NCBI RefSeq assembly: GCF_003590095.1
Contig: NC_039482.1
Span: forward strand, 14,153,657 to 14,217,656
Length of the DNA stretch: 64,000 nucleotides
DNA from: Trichoplusia ni
Taxonomy: Eukaryota > Arthropoda > Insecta > Lepidoptera > Noctuidae
Reading direction: 5' to 3'
Positions 1 through 12,672 of this stretch are shown here, in pieces (the stretch's first letter is position 1; each line of letters opens with the position of its first letter). The notes below the pieces were generated by a model, which saw nothing but the letters and a program-made list of their open reading frames with translations, was not told the origin of the DNA and did not search any database. The position numbers and the translations under genes are program-made.

Positions 1-1754
1 AAAGTTATTTTATTCTTCTTTTTGCACCCTTAATGTATAAAGCTTTCTCTTGTTCTAATACTAACAATGTACGTCATAACAACAATATATTATGTTATAC
101 ATAATATTGGTATACATATGCTAATTTCACTCGACTTGTTATATATAGATATGATATGTAAATAAGTGATGTAATTAAAGAAGGAGGTATGCATAATATG
201 CCTGGTATACCTCGTTCAAAGTCAAGTTGTATAATAGTAGACAAGTTACATTTCACCGAGCACAATCGTTGTATCACATACTGTAAGTAAAATTCTAAAT
301 ATACTTCACTTGTCGATTTTATTTTTCATTCTAATTCAATTGGAGGATTTTGCTCTGTGCCCCGATTCTGCTATTTTACAATGGCTGATGAATGAATAGC
401 AATTGGATTAAATTTGAAATTATTCCTATTCTCTTAAGCATTTTACCAATACAGTAATTTTACAATTATTGTATTGGAAATTGTATTGAGCGTAGAGTGT
501 AGAAAAATGCTTAAGAAAATACGAAATTTGACATTTTAAGCCAAATTTCATTCATTCATCGGCCCTTGTAAATAGTGGAATCGGGGCCCTGAAGTGGGAC
601 ACGGCTAAAAGGGCCTCTAGTCTACTCTACGAATCAGTGATCAAGCAGGACAAGCAGGATCAAGCAGGACATCTTAATTGGACAAGCAGCAGATTGATCT
701 ATTTCCCTTGTTACCGTTCCAAACAATTGAATAATTGGCAGTGACCCAACACGGGGTCGAAGATTGATGAACTGCCTATCATTATGATTCAATATCGACA
801 ATTATTGCATATATACATAAGTATAGATGAAGTCAATTGTATAAACGATTTAGTAGTTCGTTGATCGAATAATGGGATTCCTTTGCGAGGAACTGGCACC
901 AGATAGCCGTGTCTCATGTTAGGTAAATATGCTTGCTGTTGCCATGTACTGAATCTGGGAATCTCTTTGAATTGCAATAGGGCACTCACAGCTTCTAATA
1001 AATTTAATAAAAATAGTAATAGACTGAACATTTGTTTAATAAACCATCTTAAATTTGGAGTCCATTGCATTGAAATTAGGACCCCTAAAATATTTTTTGC
1101 GTGCGGTTTTCCTCGTCATGACTGAAATGTTATTGTAGCCCCCTATAAAAAGGTTGGCTACATTAGGTTCTAAGAACACAGACAATATTTATATCGTAAA
1201 CTAGTTATGTTATCTAACTGGTACTTAACATAATTATCTTTATTGCGAGTATGTTTGTCTCTGTGAAGGGCCTGTTCGTGCTCTGAATTATTTTGCCGCA
1301 CGAATTGTTTATTATTGAACGACTAATACGGCTCTAAAATTATATTTAAATTCTTGTCTAAACATAATTTTAATTTTACGAGCCCAGTGATTGTGAACGT
1401 TTGAAGCACACCTTATAAACCTATCTACTTAGTTAGTAGTCTTTAGCATCTGGACTTATCAAATCCATCCACATGCAGGTGCAAGGCCGCCAGTCGAATG
1501 TATTAAATGTATAATATCTTATTTCAAGTTCCACTCTTTTCGACGCTTTTTCGGATTCTATGATTACGGGTACACCAGGTTTGCATAAACTTCTAGGAGT
1601 TTACACACTGACACTGATACTGCAGTTGTAAAACGCTATTCTGCTGCTATCTTCTAAGTATTGAACCATTTCGCTTCCATAACCACAGGTCTTTAAGAGT
1701 TAGTATTCTCAGGCTTTAAATAATGGTAATGTAAATTCATATATGTTTTCCCAG
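1..1754. other. Upstream/intron sequence of the copper transporter, no coding exon found
   Basis: AT-rich sequence before the first recognisable CTR1 exon. The exon at 1755 opens in phase 2 (one base completes a codon), so at least one coding exon lies upstream. I looked for an ATG-led exon rich in Met and His ending two bases into a codon and found no convincing one, so it is probably outside the window. The short open frames here have no recognisable features. A MITE copy (359-587) is the only structured item. Confidence 0.6.
359..587. mobile_element. MITE, family 1 copy a
   Basis: About 230 bp with inverted ends: the left end begins GCCCCGATTCTGCTATTTTA followed by an ATGG(C/T)TGATGAATGAAT block, and the right end is the reverse complement (CATTCATCGGCC ... 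ATCGGGGC). The same ends recur near 41928, 48179 and 54327, which defines a family. No coding capacity. Target duplication is not clear. Confidence 0.7.
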
Positions 1755-4700
1755 GTCTGGTGCCGCCGACACGATGATGCACATGTGGATGTGGTTCGGT
1801 TACGACCTCGGGGAGTTTATGTTCTCCGGGCTGACTATCAGCTCGCGCTGGTCGTTCGCCATCACATGGATCGTGCTGTTCTTTGTCGCTCTGCTCTTCG
1901 AAGGCTCCAAGGTAAGATATAGTAGATGGGGATTTCAAACTGTTTTCTAGACTGTAGTAGGAAGTTAAAAGAGGAGCGGTGCCTTAAGTTGATCCTCTAT
2001 CATAACAAAATGTTAAACTTGAAAGTACGGCGACGACGCGCGGCTTAAAAGATTGGAAACCCCTACCCTGGAGAGTAGAAACAGAAAACAATTTTGAACT
2101 TCTTTGTATTCTCTATTGGGGATAAGTGACCCTGCAAGATTAAAGGTCACTTGAGGAGTATTTTAACGCCAAGAGCGAGCAGCCAAGTCCAAAAATATAG
2201 TCGACAAATATGATCACGTGTTTATTACTTTGGTGAGCTGCACTCGTTGCGGCGTAGTCACTAATGGTTTACTACCGAAATGTCGCCAACAAAGCTACGT
2301 TTTCATCTTCATACAGTAGTATATTATGAGTGCATTTTGGTAGATATCTGTAGCATGAGCAGAAGCAGCTAAATCTAAACTAATGCTAATCTCAGGAGTA
2401 ACTTCTCTGATTTGAAAACTTAGATCCAGTGTTCGATAGCCCATTTATTGAGCAAGGCTATAGTTTAAAAACGATCACGCTCTTTTTGACATTTTAAAAA
2501 CAAAATAAAATGATAAAAGGAACTGAGCAGTAATGGAAAATGGGGGGAACGAGAAATATGCGTGCACTAGCCGAAATTTTAAAAACTTTTCATAACCACG
2601 CGGACAAAGTCGCGCTCAACGCACATCATCGTTGACATCGTTGAACGTTGTTTAGTGCGTTGTCTTGTTTCCACAGCTGCAATACTCTTACTTCATGAAT
2701 TGGTATTAGCTAGCCTCTTTGCATAAGCAAACGTAATAAATAACGCTCGCTCTTTCTCTGATAAAAGGCCCTGCCCTTCAGTGTCACAATTGTTGTATAA
2801 ATATAGAAACTATTTACACTATATTCTATTAATTCTATTAATATACATTACACATATTCCTATTCATATTTTTATTTGCATTCCATAATATAAGTTTTGC
2901 AGATCTTATAATAGTTTTTGTATTATATTGTTTGATGTATTTGCTAACAGCTAATGGTAATGTTGTGACAGGTGTACTTGGCGAAGGTGCAGCGTGCGGC
3001 TCACAAGAAGCTGTACCCGTACCGGTCGGACGAGAGGCGCAATCTATTGTGCGATAGGTGAGCTTGTAAACATCACTAGTGAAGTACCTGCGATGTGGAC
3101 AAACCTTTCAGCTGGGTCCTGTAAAAATGGGTAACTTACATTGGAAACTTTAGACGTTCAATAGCTGCGAGACTTGTCAGGGTCTGACTAAACCGGAGGG
3201 GTCCGGGTTGAGTTTTCACAACCCGCAGGCCTCTATGACGGGATAACATATTCTATAATTTAGCCTTTTTCGCGATTACGTTGCGATTTTTATAATTCTA
3301 TAAAGCAAAACCCTCTCGATTCCAAGCTACCTATAGTACCTATTGGCTCGCATTTTTGCAGGTGGTATTTTGTAAATGTTTGCATCAAAAGCAGTACTTG
3401 GCTTCTGAATCACTACAGTCAAACTATTGCTTCGTAAAACCCTAATTCGATTACACCACTTCATCCATCGTCGGTCAGCTACGTCAGCGTACTCGCTACG
3501 TTTAGTGAAAGGCGAAACTGTGTCGGCACCTTGACAAAGTGTAACACTAACGTGAACAGACGTCATATATTATGGTCAAAACTACGTGAGGCATTTGTTA
3601 CTCAAGCAGTGGCCTTGACAAGTTTTTACCTAATTACATAGCCCCAGTGGCCCATTGTTACTATGCATATGATATGTAAAGTAGGCCCAAGTTTAGCACT
3701 GTAGAAGAGTTCCTCTCTTCTACAGTGCTAAACTTGGGCCTACTTTTTACTTTTTGCGATTGTTACGAAAGGAAAATGGACTGGGATATTTCTCAGAGCC
3801 TGTTAGGAAACAGTCCAAAAAAACTTACATAGCTAAATAATTTCATGGAGTACACTATAAATCATTTTAGTTTTGTGATGATCACACGCGATTGTGGAAA
3901 GGAAACGCGGTTACCGGTAGGCACAGTTTTAAGACATTAGAATGTAAATTACGAGCGCGGACCAATACCGGATGAAAATGAAGTAAGTCGTAATTTAGTT
4001 TAACGCAGCATATTCAGTGAATGAATCACTAATCATATTTAATTCTCGTTTTTTTAATCTTTGACTTACTGGTCTTGTGGTTATTGGCTCTAGAGGACAT
4101 CTGGAACCGACCCAAGAAACTTTAGTAGAGCAACAACCTCTACTAGACTACTGGTCAGTTCTCCATCAGGACAAATGTTTCTGTGATGAGCATAATCCTT
4201 TTTTCCGTATTTTGTGACGTCGCGTAGAGTCAATTATTACATTGCCAAATCTTGGTACCCCCAATATTTCGGGACATGCGTTTTTTTATATGTTTATATA
4301 TATAAACATACACATGCAAAATCTTCCTATATCCTATTAACCACAATGCGTAAAAAATGTGACTTATAACATGGTCAATTAGTTGGAACTAAAGGTTAAA
4401 CGGATTCGCTCCAATGGCGATGGTTTTGCAATAAGGATAATTGAGCGGAAACCGTTAAACCGCCTGCATACGGTCACTTAATATCATTACTTAAAACAGA
4501 TTATAATGATGTTGACCTTTATTTTCTGCTATTAAAAAACCATATTGAAAAAAAATAATGTAAAAGCTATGCAAAAGTACAATCAAGTTACTTAGATCTG
4601 CTTGGGGTTTTCACAGCATTTAATCAGAAGATAGCTCACAACGTAATGTAGAGGTGGGAAAGTCCACAAGGAGCAAGGTTGTATGTCTCTGATGCGGGCG

Positions 4701-7700
4701 AATAAATGTATAACATAATATTATAACTATGAGGACGGACATTCGTTACTCTTATCCTGGCATATATCATGAGATACTAAATGTGTCTAAAGTATTTATA
4801 TGTATAGTAAGAAAAAAATTAGTTCGTCAAAGTACAGCATGCACGTAATCTATAATTCAGACAAGCAACATAAAAAAACTCTTTGTGAAATTAGTTGAAA
4901 CACACCTAATAATAATCTGCTAAATAATTTTGAATTCTATTTTCATGTCTATAAGAATTATTATTGATTTACATTTATATCAATTCAGGATGTTATAAAA
5001 AAACTTAAAATAAGTGAGAGTCGATTGAGCATGACTATCGAGTAAGCGATAATCGTTCCAATAATAAAAACTTACAAAACAGGTAAAAAACATATCGTTA
5101 ACGCAATATGGCGTGATCATAAACTTATATTGTTAAAGCATAAATATATTATATTAAACTGAATTGGTCCTTAATAGTCCCACATAGCAATAGTGAAACA
5201 CGGCTCTTGACAATTTAGTAGCCAAATAGTTTAGGCTAAAATGATTATGCTAGGCTTACACGCAGACATCTAAGCATCTATTCTGAACTTGAAGGGGTTT
5301 TCGATTATCTATAAATTTTCGTAGATACAGCAAAGAACCATTTAAGTAAAAAAAGCGTTTCAGTATACGATAAATAATGTTTAAATTGGACGCATTTTGA
5401 ATTGAAAAAAATGAACTAAAACTAGATGCAGTTACAAGGTGAAACTAAAAATAAAATAAAAACGGAATGATAGTTTTGTATAAAAAACATTCAAGTTTCA
5501 ATCAGACTGGTGGATAATAAACTTTCCGTAAAAATAGGTTTATACACACAAATTCGCAAAAAATGGTCACTCCTAAATTTGTCACCGCAACACACTTACT
5601 CAACCCCGGTTTTGAGTTTTATTTGTTGTTGTAGCGCCAACAGTAATACATCATCAGTGACAACGTATTCTGTAGAGCTATCACGGTCATTAGATGCAGC
5701 CCGGTGACAGCCGGTCGGAAAGACAGAGCCTTAGATAAGGTTCCCATTCCATCCTATTTGTACGCGACCCTAAAAACAGGTCCAGAAGGAAACCTGCAAA
5801 ACTAAAATATTCGGAAACGATGAAAGAAACCGTCATAATTCACTTATCTAACGACCCGAATTAGATAAGATTTAAAATTAAAGATAGTACAGATCTTATC
5901 AGGGAATTAGCTAAAAAATAGATTCTAATTATTTTTCTAGCATTAGGTATCAATAACATTGTGCGTACGATAATTAATGTAGGTCGCTAAAATGTTTACA
6001 ATTTGCGCAAATTTAGACAATCTGTAGAATTCTCTCAATTTGGGCATACAGTAAAGGTCTTCTTAAGGACCACGCAATGACGGAATTTGGTTTTCACAAA
6101 CTCACAAATAGTTTAAAATAAAATTAAGAAACCTATAAAAATCAAACTATAAAATTAAATTCTATTTAAACAATTATTGAGTAAAAAGAGAATTAGGGCA
6201 AGTAACTGGTAGAATGTTTCTTAGCTCTTAACAAAATTGAGCTACAGTATTGTGACAAATAAAATATGTTACCAACAAAGCAAAATCATTAAAATGGTTA
6301 CGATCCGTTTCTAAGTGGTGTAATGATGTAAATGTGAGGAGTTTGTTCTATATGAAGACCTTGTGGTGCTCGCAGGGAGCAGGGCGGCATCATGGAGCCC
6401 ACCACCAGCCGCAACACCAGCTCCGGCCAGGTCAGCCGCTGGGCCTCGCTCAGGGTGCGGTGAGTAATCGACACTTACTTTTCTATGTAGTGCGGGCAAA
6501 TGCCGCAAGAGGTGTCCTGCCACGGGCAGGACTGGGCAGGCGCTATTGACAAAACGCACACGAAATTCCAATTGACCACGTTTCGACGTCTTTTCTCTAC
6601 CTCACCAGTCCAAGCAAACACCAAACTTAGATGATGAGCATCTGCGCACACACTTTATCATCATGCTAGAAATCATGATTACCACCGAAGTTGTAAATAC
6701 TAATGAACCTAATTGAAAATGCAATGGTGAGTTGGTTAAGGATGAATTAGCAATGAATGGCACATCAATGAAAATCTAACAAATTGCACTTAGATGTAAA
6801 TCGTTCAAATTAAAAAAAGAAGAAATATGACGATGGTAAATAGTAGGTTTTATAATGAGTGTAGTTCGGATTCCAGCGCCTTGGTGAACACCCACCAGTC
6901 TGTGGTGTTCCTGCTGCACAACGTGGTGGGCTACCTGCTCATGTTGGCCGTCATGGTCTACAACGTGCATCTGTTGCTAGCTGTCGTTTTCGGCATGATG
7001 CTTGGTAAGAATATCCCTACGTAATTTTGAGGCTAAGAACTTTGCTAGTAGCTTTTTCGAATGTATTAACGGTATCGCAAGTAAATATGACTTTTGTTCC
7101 TTTGATTTAAATTCTAATTTTAACTAATGTAAAATGAAGCCGCTTTTTGAAGTAAACCATTATTTGTTAATATTCTCACAACACCTAAGTATTGCGTAGG
7201 TAGTAGATTCGACGCGCTAAATAACCTACTTCGCTGTGACCAATTTAAATAGCTTGTGACAATGCAATGTGGGCAATAAAATGTAATTTAATTTCTTCTG
7301 CAGGATATTTCCTGTTCGGTACTAAGCTGACGCGGCTACAGATGCAGTGTTTCAGCACCAAGCGAGTGGTCATCTGCACGCCGGAGTGTGACGATACCGG
7401 TAAGACCACACACTCTCTTACTGGGTTTTGTAACGTACTGACTGCACATTGTCTTATGGGGAGCATGTAATACTGGCCTTGTTTCCAACTAACCACTTTC
7501 ATTATCTCTCAATGTGCTTAACTGACAATTAGCTAACGAACACTCGCAAATGTCGTCAGCCTCGACTCTTGAGGGTAGTTTTCGTCTGTAAAAATAACCC
7601 CGCCATCTATCGGCTAAAACTTAAACTTATAACAGCGCCATCTATATTTGTAAGTAGTTATCAGCTAACGTTTCTTGGTAAGATCGTTGTAATACGGAGA

Positions 7701-8774
7701 AGTGTTGCTGGGAGGTGTGCGAGGGCAAGCTCTGCAAGAAGATGGACGCGGTGGAGCTGCAGCAGACGGAAACGCCGCTCTCCGACGACGTGTACCAGCA
7801 CAGGCACTGATGTAAACTAATCTACCTATCTCCTTAGATAGTTGTTAGTTGATCATCCATGCGTTGCCGTTGTATACTTTCATTCGTTCTTGTTACTTCT
7901 GTTTTGTAGCTTTTGTCCTTATTTTACCATAGATTTCATTCTTTATCACCTATCTGTAGATTTGTGTGATTTAGCTTATTCTGATATAGTGGTAAATGGT
8001 ATATTAATTAATGTATTATGGTTGGATTGTAAATGAAAGTAGAAACACTTTTTGTATCCATGTATAATGTTTATAGTATTTCATACACCTGCGTAAATAA
8101 GCACGCTTTTATATTCATGAAATAACTACGTAATAAAACCAATTTCAACACGTGAAATTGATCATATTACATAAATGATTATGCATGAATTTTGAGTAAA
8201 ATTTTGTGTAAAATGAAAACGTATAGGTTTGAATATTTACTTTACACATCCATTATTTTTCTGCTTCACAGCTGAAAACACGACGCCGCCCTTACTGGAC
8301 TCCTCCATGAGTTCAGAGTCGGACTTCTTTATCTGCCAGACGCGCACCTGCATCCAGCCGTCGCACTACTTCCCTGCATCTTCGCAAGATGGCGGCCCCA
8401 GCGAGCAGAACGCCACCTGCTTCTATGGTGCCAAGAAGTGCCCCTCAAAAGTAGCCAGAGCAAAGAAAATGCAAGCTTCCACATCGCACTGCCACCACGA
8501 AAGCGAAAAAGAAGACAGTCCTAGCGTAGAAGACGTCCAACTCTTGCGGACGGAGCGGCAAGGATGCTGCAAGAAGAAGCAAGAGCCGCCTCCCGAGGAG
8601 AAGTGCTGCAAGAAGGAAACCACAGTGATGGTGCACGAGCCCAGCCAGAGCTGCTGCAAGGACGAGGCCGTGGAGGAGAAGAGGCAGGACGTAAGGGAGA
8701 AAAGTCCGCAGATCACCTGCTGTCATAACGCCAAGTCCGCGCCCAGCGACAGCCAGGAGCAGATCATCAAGTGA
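1755..8774 (+). CDS. CTR1-family high-affinity copper transporter (5' partial, multi-exon)
   Basis: Exons read from splice sites and phase: 1755-1911, 2972-3057, 6376-6459, 6877-7004, 7304-7399, then either 7683-7810 or 8272-8774. The first exon carries a Met cluster (MMHMWMWFGYDLGE) followed by TM1 (about WSFAITWIVLFFVALLFEG). Exons 2-3 form the cytosolic loop, and exon 4 starts TM2 with the MLAVM form of the MxxxM copper-path motif. TM3 ends in GMMLGYFLFG, the GxxxG helix-packing motif of CTR proteins. Family members form plasma-membrane trimers importing Cu(I). The order Met cluster, TM1, loop, MxxxM, GxxxG is diagnostic. The N-terminus is missing, and which insect CTR1 paralogue this is cannot be told. 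The C-terminal tail differs between the two last exons and is unusually Cys-rich. Confidence 0.9.
2385..2625 (+). repeat. Degenerate interspersed repeat (LINE-tail or Helitron-like)
   Basis: Decayed copy of a repeat also present at 16077-16290. Shared blocks are the aggctatagt-type segment, an acgatcacgct-type segment, and an end resembling cacgcggacaaagtcgcg. Lies in a CTR1 intron. No open reading frame. Class assignment is from memory of lepidopteran repeats and is uncertain. Confidence 0.5.
3678..3746. repeat. Perfect 32-bp inverted repeat with 5-base loop
   Basis: Left arm 3678-3709 and right arm 3715-3746 are exact reverse complements, separated by ttcct. The arms read AAAGTAGGCCCAAGTTTAGC... 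and its complement. No mismatch in 32 positions. It sits in the long CTR1 intron between the exons ending at 3057 and starting at 6376, so it would be in the pre-mRNA and could fold into a long hairpin. Confidence 0.95.
7683..7810 (+). CDS. CTR1 alternative last exon A (short Cys-rich tail)
   Basis: The acceptor TTCTTGGTAAG precedes 7683. The preceding exon ends at 7399 with one base of a codon, and G plus AT makes Asp, then frame-continuous coding to TGA at 7808-7810. The tail starts DRCNTEKCCWEVCEGKLCKK and ends DDVYQHRH. It has five Cys in about 17 residues, including a CC pair. An AATAAA at 8132 could end this isoform. Use of this exon versus exon B is inferred from phase, not observed. 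Confidence 0.75.
8132..8137 (+). terminator. Poly(A) signal for the short CTR1 isoform
   Basis: AATAAA about 320 bases after the exon A stop codon and before the acceptor of exon B. This is the arrangement expected for alternative terminal exons with their own cleavage sites. Confidence 0.5.
8272..8774 (+). CDS. CTR1 alternative last exon B (long tail with CC repeats)
   Basis: The acceptor TTTTCTGCTTCACAG precedes 8272. G from the exon ending at 7399 plus CT gives Ala, so the phase matches as well as for exon A. It codes for about 167 residues ending KSAPSDSQEQIIK, stop 8772-8774. The tail is hydrophilic and has repeated Cys pairs: GCCKKK, KCCKKE, SCCKDE and TCCHN, spaced roughly 14-40 residues apart, plus CHH and several single Cys. 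CC pairs can bind Cu(I), so a metal-sensing or metal-handoff tail is a reasonable guess. I do not recognise the tail as a named domain. Confidence 0.8.
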
Positions 8775-10752
8775 CACGCGCGCGGGGCTCGGCCGAGCTA
8801 CACGCTGTTGTGGGTGTGATTATGGTTTGCTTGAAATCTTGTTGAAGAACTTTATACGTTTTAGGTATATTTTAATGTGGTAACGAGTTGATGTGTGAAC
8901 TAAGGCGTGGCCAAGGAATTGTGTAAAACACTGCGATCAAAGTATAAACGTAGTTTATAGAAATGAATTGTAACAATGATGTTTTTGACTAAGAACCGTC
9001 TTCCAATATTTTTGATTGGTTACAAGCAAACACAACACAACCACTACGATTCTGTGATAACTTTCTTCTTCCTGCCTCTTCTGGGAAATAGCTGATTAAG
9101 ACGTGGATTGTGCACGGCACCTAACAATATGTCGTCACTTATAAACAAGTTGCTACTAATTATGACAAGTTTATTGTTTAGTTATTGTACAGAGACATAT
9201 TTTACTATTAGTTGTTAAGTTTTGCATCTTCATATATTACTAAGCGCGTTGGGAAATGGACGACGAATGGATAAATCGGAATTCGGTGTGTATTGAGCTT
9301 AGTGGTAAAGCATTGGTGTACCTTTGTTGGAGTATAGCGTTTTGTTAAATCCACATTTAGTTGTAAATTAAAGGTTAATAGGTGACTGTTGCTACACCCA
9401 ACGCGTTTATATTTATTGCATGTAATTTAGATAATAATAGAAAATCATGAATGTATACTGGAATGAGTGCAAATTGAAGGCTATCTCGACTGTACCCAAA
9501 TTTGACTGTTTTCCTGCAGAATGATTTTATTTAAGACTTAGAGATGTATTTTTTTAAAGCATATTATAGTAATTTTACCTTACTTACAGCCTCTGCCATA
9601 AATAAGCAATATCGAACAATCTTATTGTGTATAAAGTTTTTAACTTGTGTTAACCATTTTAATTGGAAGAAAGTAGTGGCAAAGGCTCGCAATGTATTGA
9701 CGATGTAATAAATCATCGCTAGTCAGTCCGTTAGAATTTGGTTGAGTATTTGTCCCGATTAATAGTTTATTTTAGGGCTTCGGTGCTAGCTCAAATGAAC
9801 AATGTTGACTGATGTGTTAGTAATAATTTGGACGTTGTGTTCGCGAAGTTGTGTTCATTATTTATATGCTGACTGTACCTTATTTATACGTAATTATCTC
9901 CACCCGACAATATTTTGTAGTATATACACCAAAGTGCCTTATTGTTGAGTTGCGTTGTGCCAAATTTAGTAAGTTTTGTTCAAGTTGTGAGTAGAGGCAC
10001 CTTTATAATGTTGTTGTTGGATATAAATATAGTTTAATATTCTAGTTTCAATTTGTTTTATTTTATCAAGGAGTTTGGAATACGTTAAGTTATAAAAAGC
10101 TCCAATATTTTATAATACTTTTATTTATCATGAATATAATAATAGAACATTAAATGAATGATATTAAAATAATGGCTTATAACTAACTTACAGCTAACAT
10201 TTTGTTTCAACATAATCACAATAAGATGCGGCGGGCGCGGCGGCTACTTCCAACATAGAGATTCTATATTACATTAAGACATTCACTGGTGGGGTTAGTA
10301 TCTACGCTTAGTATATACCTCATGTACACAATGGATGCTGTGCTCAACACTAAGGGCGCGCTCTCATTTGAAACAAGACTTAAGTCTGCTTTGGAGACGA
10401 TTTATCGACAAACCTTCGAGAACTGTACAACGACACGTCTAGTAAGAAGGACAGAATTGTTTTGACTCCATTGTGCGCTCACTAAAACCAATAAATTCAA
10501 CCATTGCCTACATGAGCCAAACAGACTTAAAATAATGTGAATTCTTAAAATAGATAATAAACATAAGTCGTGCGATATTCACTGTTGTATCAACGTGTTT
10601 ATACAAACTAAATGCACTGGGTAGCAGTGTTCAGATTCATGTTTGTGTATTACGAGCTTAATAAACTTCTTAATTTTATTTTTCTGACCGACTAGTATTT
10701 TTTTTCATAAGACGTACAATTATTTAAAGCAATATTGCACTAGTTTGAAATC

Positions 10753-10854
10753 TTATGCTTATATTTATTTGCCTGTATTTATACTTCGGTAAATACAGGT
10801 TCTAAAACATGTTTTATGGGCGGTACTTCAATACGCTCCGCCCATTAAGCATAA
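10753..10854. repeat. Nested inverted-repeat cluster
   Basis: Three hairpins inside an outer pair. Outer arms TTATGCTTA (10753-10761) and TAAGCATAA (10846-10854). Inner stem 1: CCTGTATTTA (10772-10781) with TAAATACAGG (10790-10799). Centre: the palindrome AAAACATGTTTT. Inner stem 2: ATGGGCGG (10816-10823) with CCGCCCAT (10838-10845). Could be a small foldback element or a structured RNA end. Confidence 0.8.
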
Positions 10855-12633
10855 ATATTTTGTTCCACAAATCATAGCTCTCCTGCAGCTGTGTTATCCT
10901 GCAACTGGCTTTCGTTTGTCAGCAGAAATATGATAGTTTAGTCGTGATTATCAATTTAATTGAAGTTATCCGACAAATATTGTTATTGTACGAAAACAAT
11001 TTTAAATGTAGCTGTGGGAAGACTGGTTACAACATGTAACCCTTAGAGAATGCATGTAGTAAGTTTAATTAAAGTTATAATATATTGGCCCATTTTACAT
11101 TCAATGGCCGTCCGCGCCCAAGACTGCGAGGCTTCTCCAAACATTAAACATAACACAATAAAGTTAAATAAATATGGCGGTTACTTGTCACAATACCTGA
11201 TACAAATAGTATATACATGATACAGGACAATTTAGTTGGTGCCCTGTTAGGAGTAGCGAGATGCGATGTCAGTAAACTTTTTTAATAGACATCTCTCTTT
11301 ACAATAATACTATACAAGTATAAATCTATCTGAATCCATCACCTTGCAACACTAAAACATCAGCCATCATTCGCTACGCCCGAACAGGAAGCCATCAGAT
11401 TTAAATCTAATTGTTAACAAAATAAATTCTTAATTTACATGAAATCTTAAGTCAAAAATAGGAAGTAAGTGATCTCATTGGAATGAAACTAACTGCAGGT
11501 GTGTGGGGAAGACAGTACTCTATGCCAGTAACGTTAACTAACGGACCTTCCATCGCGATCCAAGTGAACTAGGCGTGTCAGAAGTCTCGGTCCTTTGCAC
11601 ACGGAGTCATTAACGCGAGGAGTGCCTGTTTCTCCGGAGAATTAAACGATAATCATGCTAAAATATCAGTGAACACTGTGAGATACTTGGTTCAATTTGG
11701 AGCCTGATTAAAGTTAATCTGGAATTTAAATATTCTGCATCAGCTTGACGACACAATTTTAAAATGTCTACAGTTTAATTTGGTTCTGACTCATGAAAAG
11801 ACACCCTGTATTATAAGCCAGGCATAAACTCGACAACGTCGTTTATCAGAAAATTTCATGTAAGCACTCCATTTGTCAAGTACTCCGTGAATATTTCATT
11901 TATACGTAAATATTTTTTGGTAATGTATTGTGGTTGCCATCCCTGGCAAAAAAATGGTATAATATTCAGTCTGACACACACTAGTCACTAGCTATTCCTA
12001 TACAAACTAAGCGCTGTTCCGCACAAGAGTTTTATAAATCCAGTGTGCGGCGCAGACACACCCGAGTGTCGATAGTTAGCTTTAAGTCTTCCGACTACAA
12101 AACAAACAATAAATTAGTTAATACTTAACTACACAGACATAATTTACTTATTACTAGGAGAACATTACCGATGTGTAACATTCAAGTCAATCCCTCTTTG
12201 AAAGGTTAATTTATGTCATTTGTCAACAGTCCAACAGTGGGATTACATCACCAAATACCTAAGTAAACGCAAGCCGTCATATAGCTGGCATCGTTTTATT
12301 ATGTCCATATCAACAACAAGAACAATGTTAATATAAATAAAGGGGTAAACGTAAAGCTTGCTACCGACGCCGGGCCCAACAATCACAGACGCAACATTTC
12401 GTTCGTAAAAAAATAAAATTATAACCGATCTACAACATTAAACTCACCTACGTTACAACTTTAACATTAAAGTGCAAAATTTATTCAAAACCTTATAACT
12501 AGCGACTTTATATCATATCATTATGTTGTGTATGTTAGGAAGTGGAGTCTGGTCTTACTGGCGATACATAAAACGCTTCGCTACCAATACAAGTAGGATT
12601 GTTGTATATCTAAATAATCTGTAAAGGAGCATA

Positions 12634-12672
12634 AGTTCAGAATTAAAATGTAAGGTACATTTTAATTCTGAA
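12634..12672. repeat. Perfect 18-bp inverted repeat, 3-base loop
   Basis: GTTCAGAATTAAAATGTA (12634-12651), loop agg, then its exact reverse complement (12655-12672). It lies about 540 bases beyond the NOC4L stop on the minus strand, so it may be in the NOC4L 3' UTR or just past it. Confidence 0.9.

Noticed and set aside
8423..8777. Minus-strand Leu-rich frames opposite CTR1 exon B
   Set aside because: Antisense of the CC/KK-rich coding tail. No ATG context, splice sites or family features.
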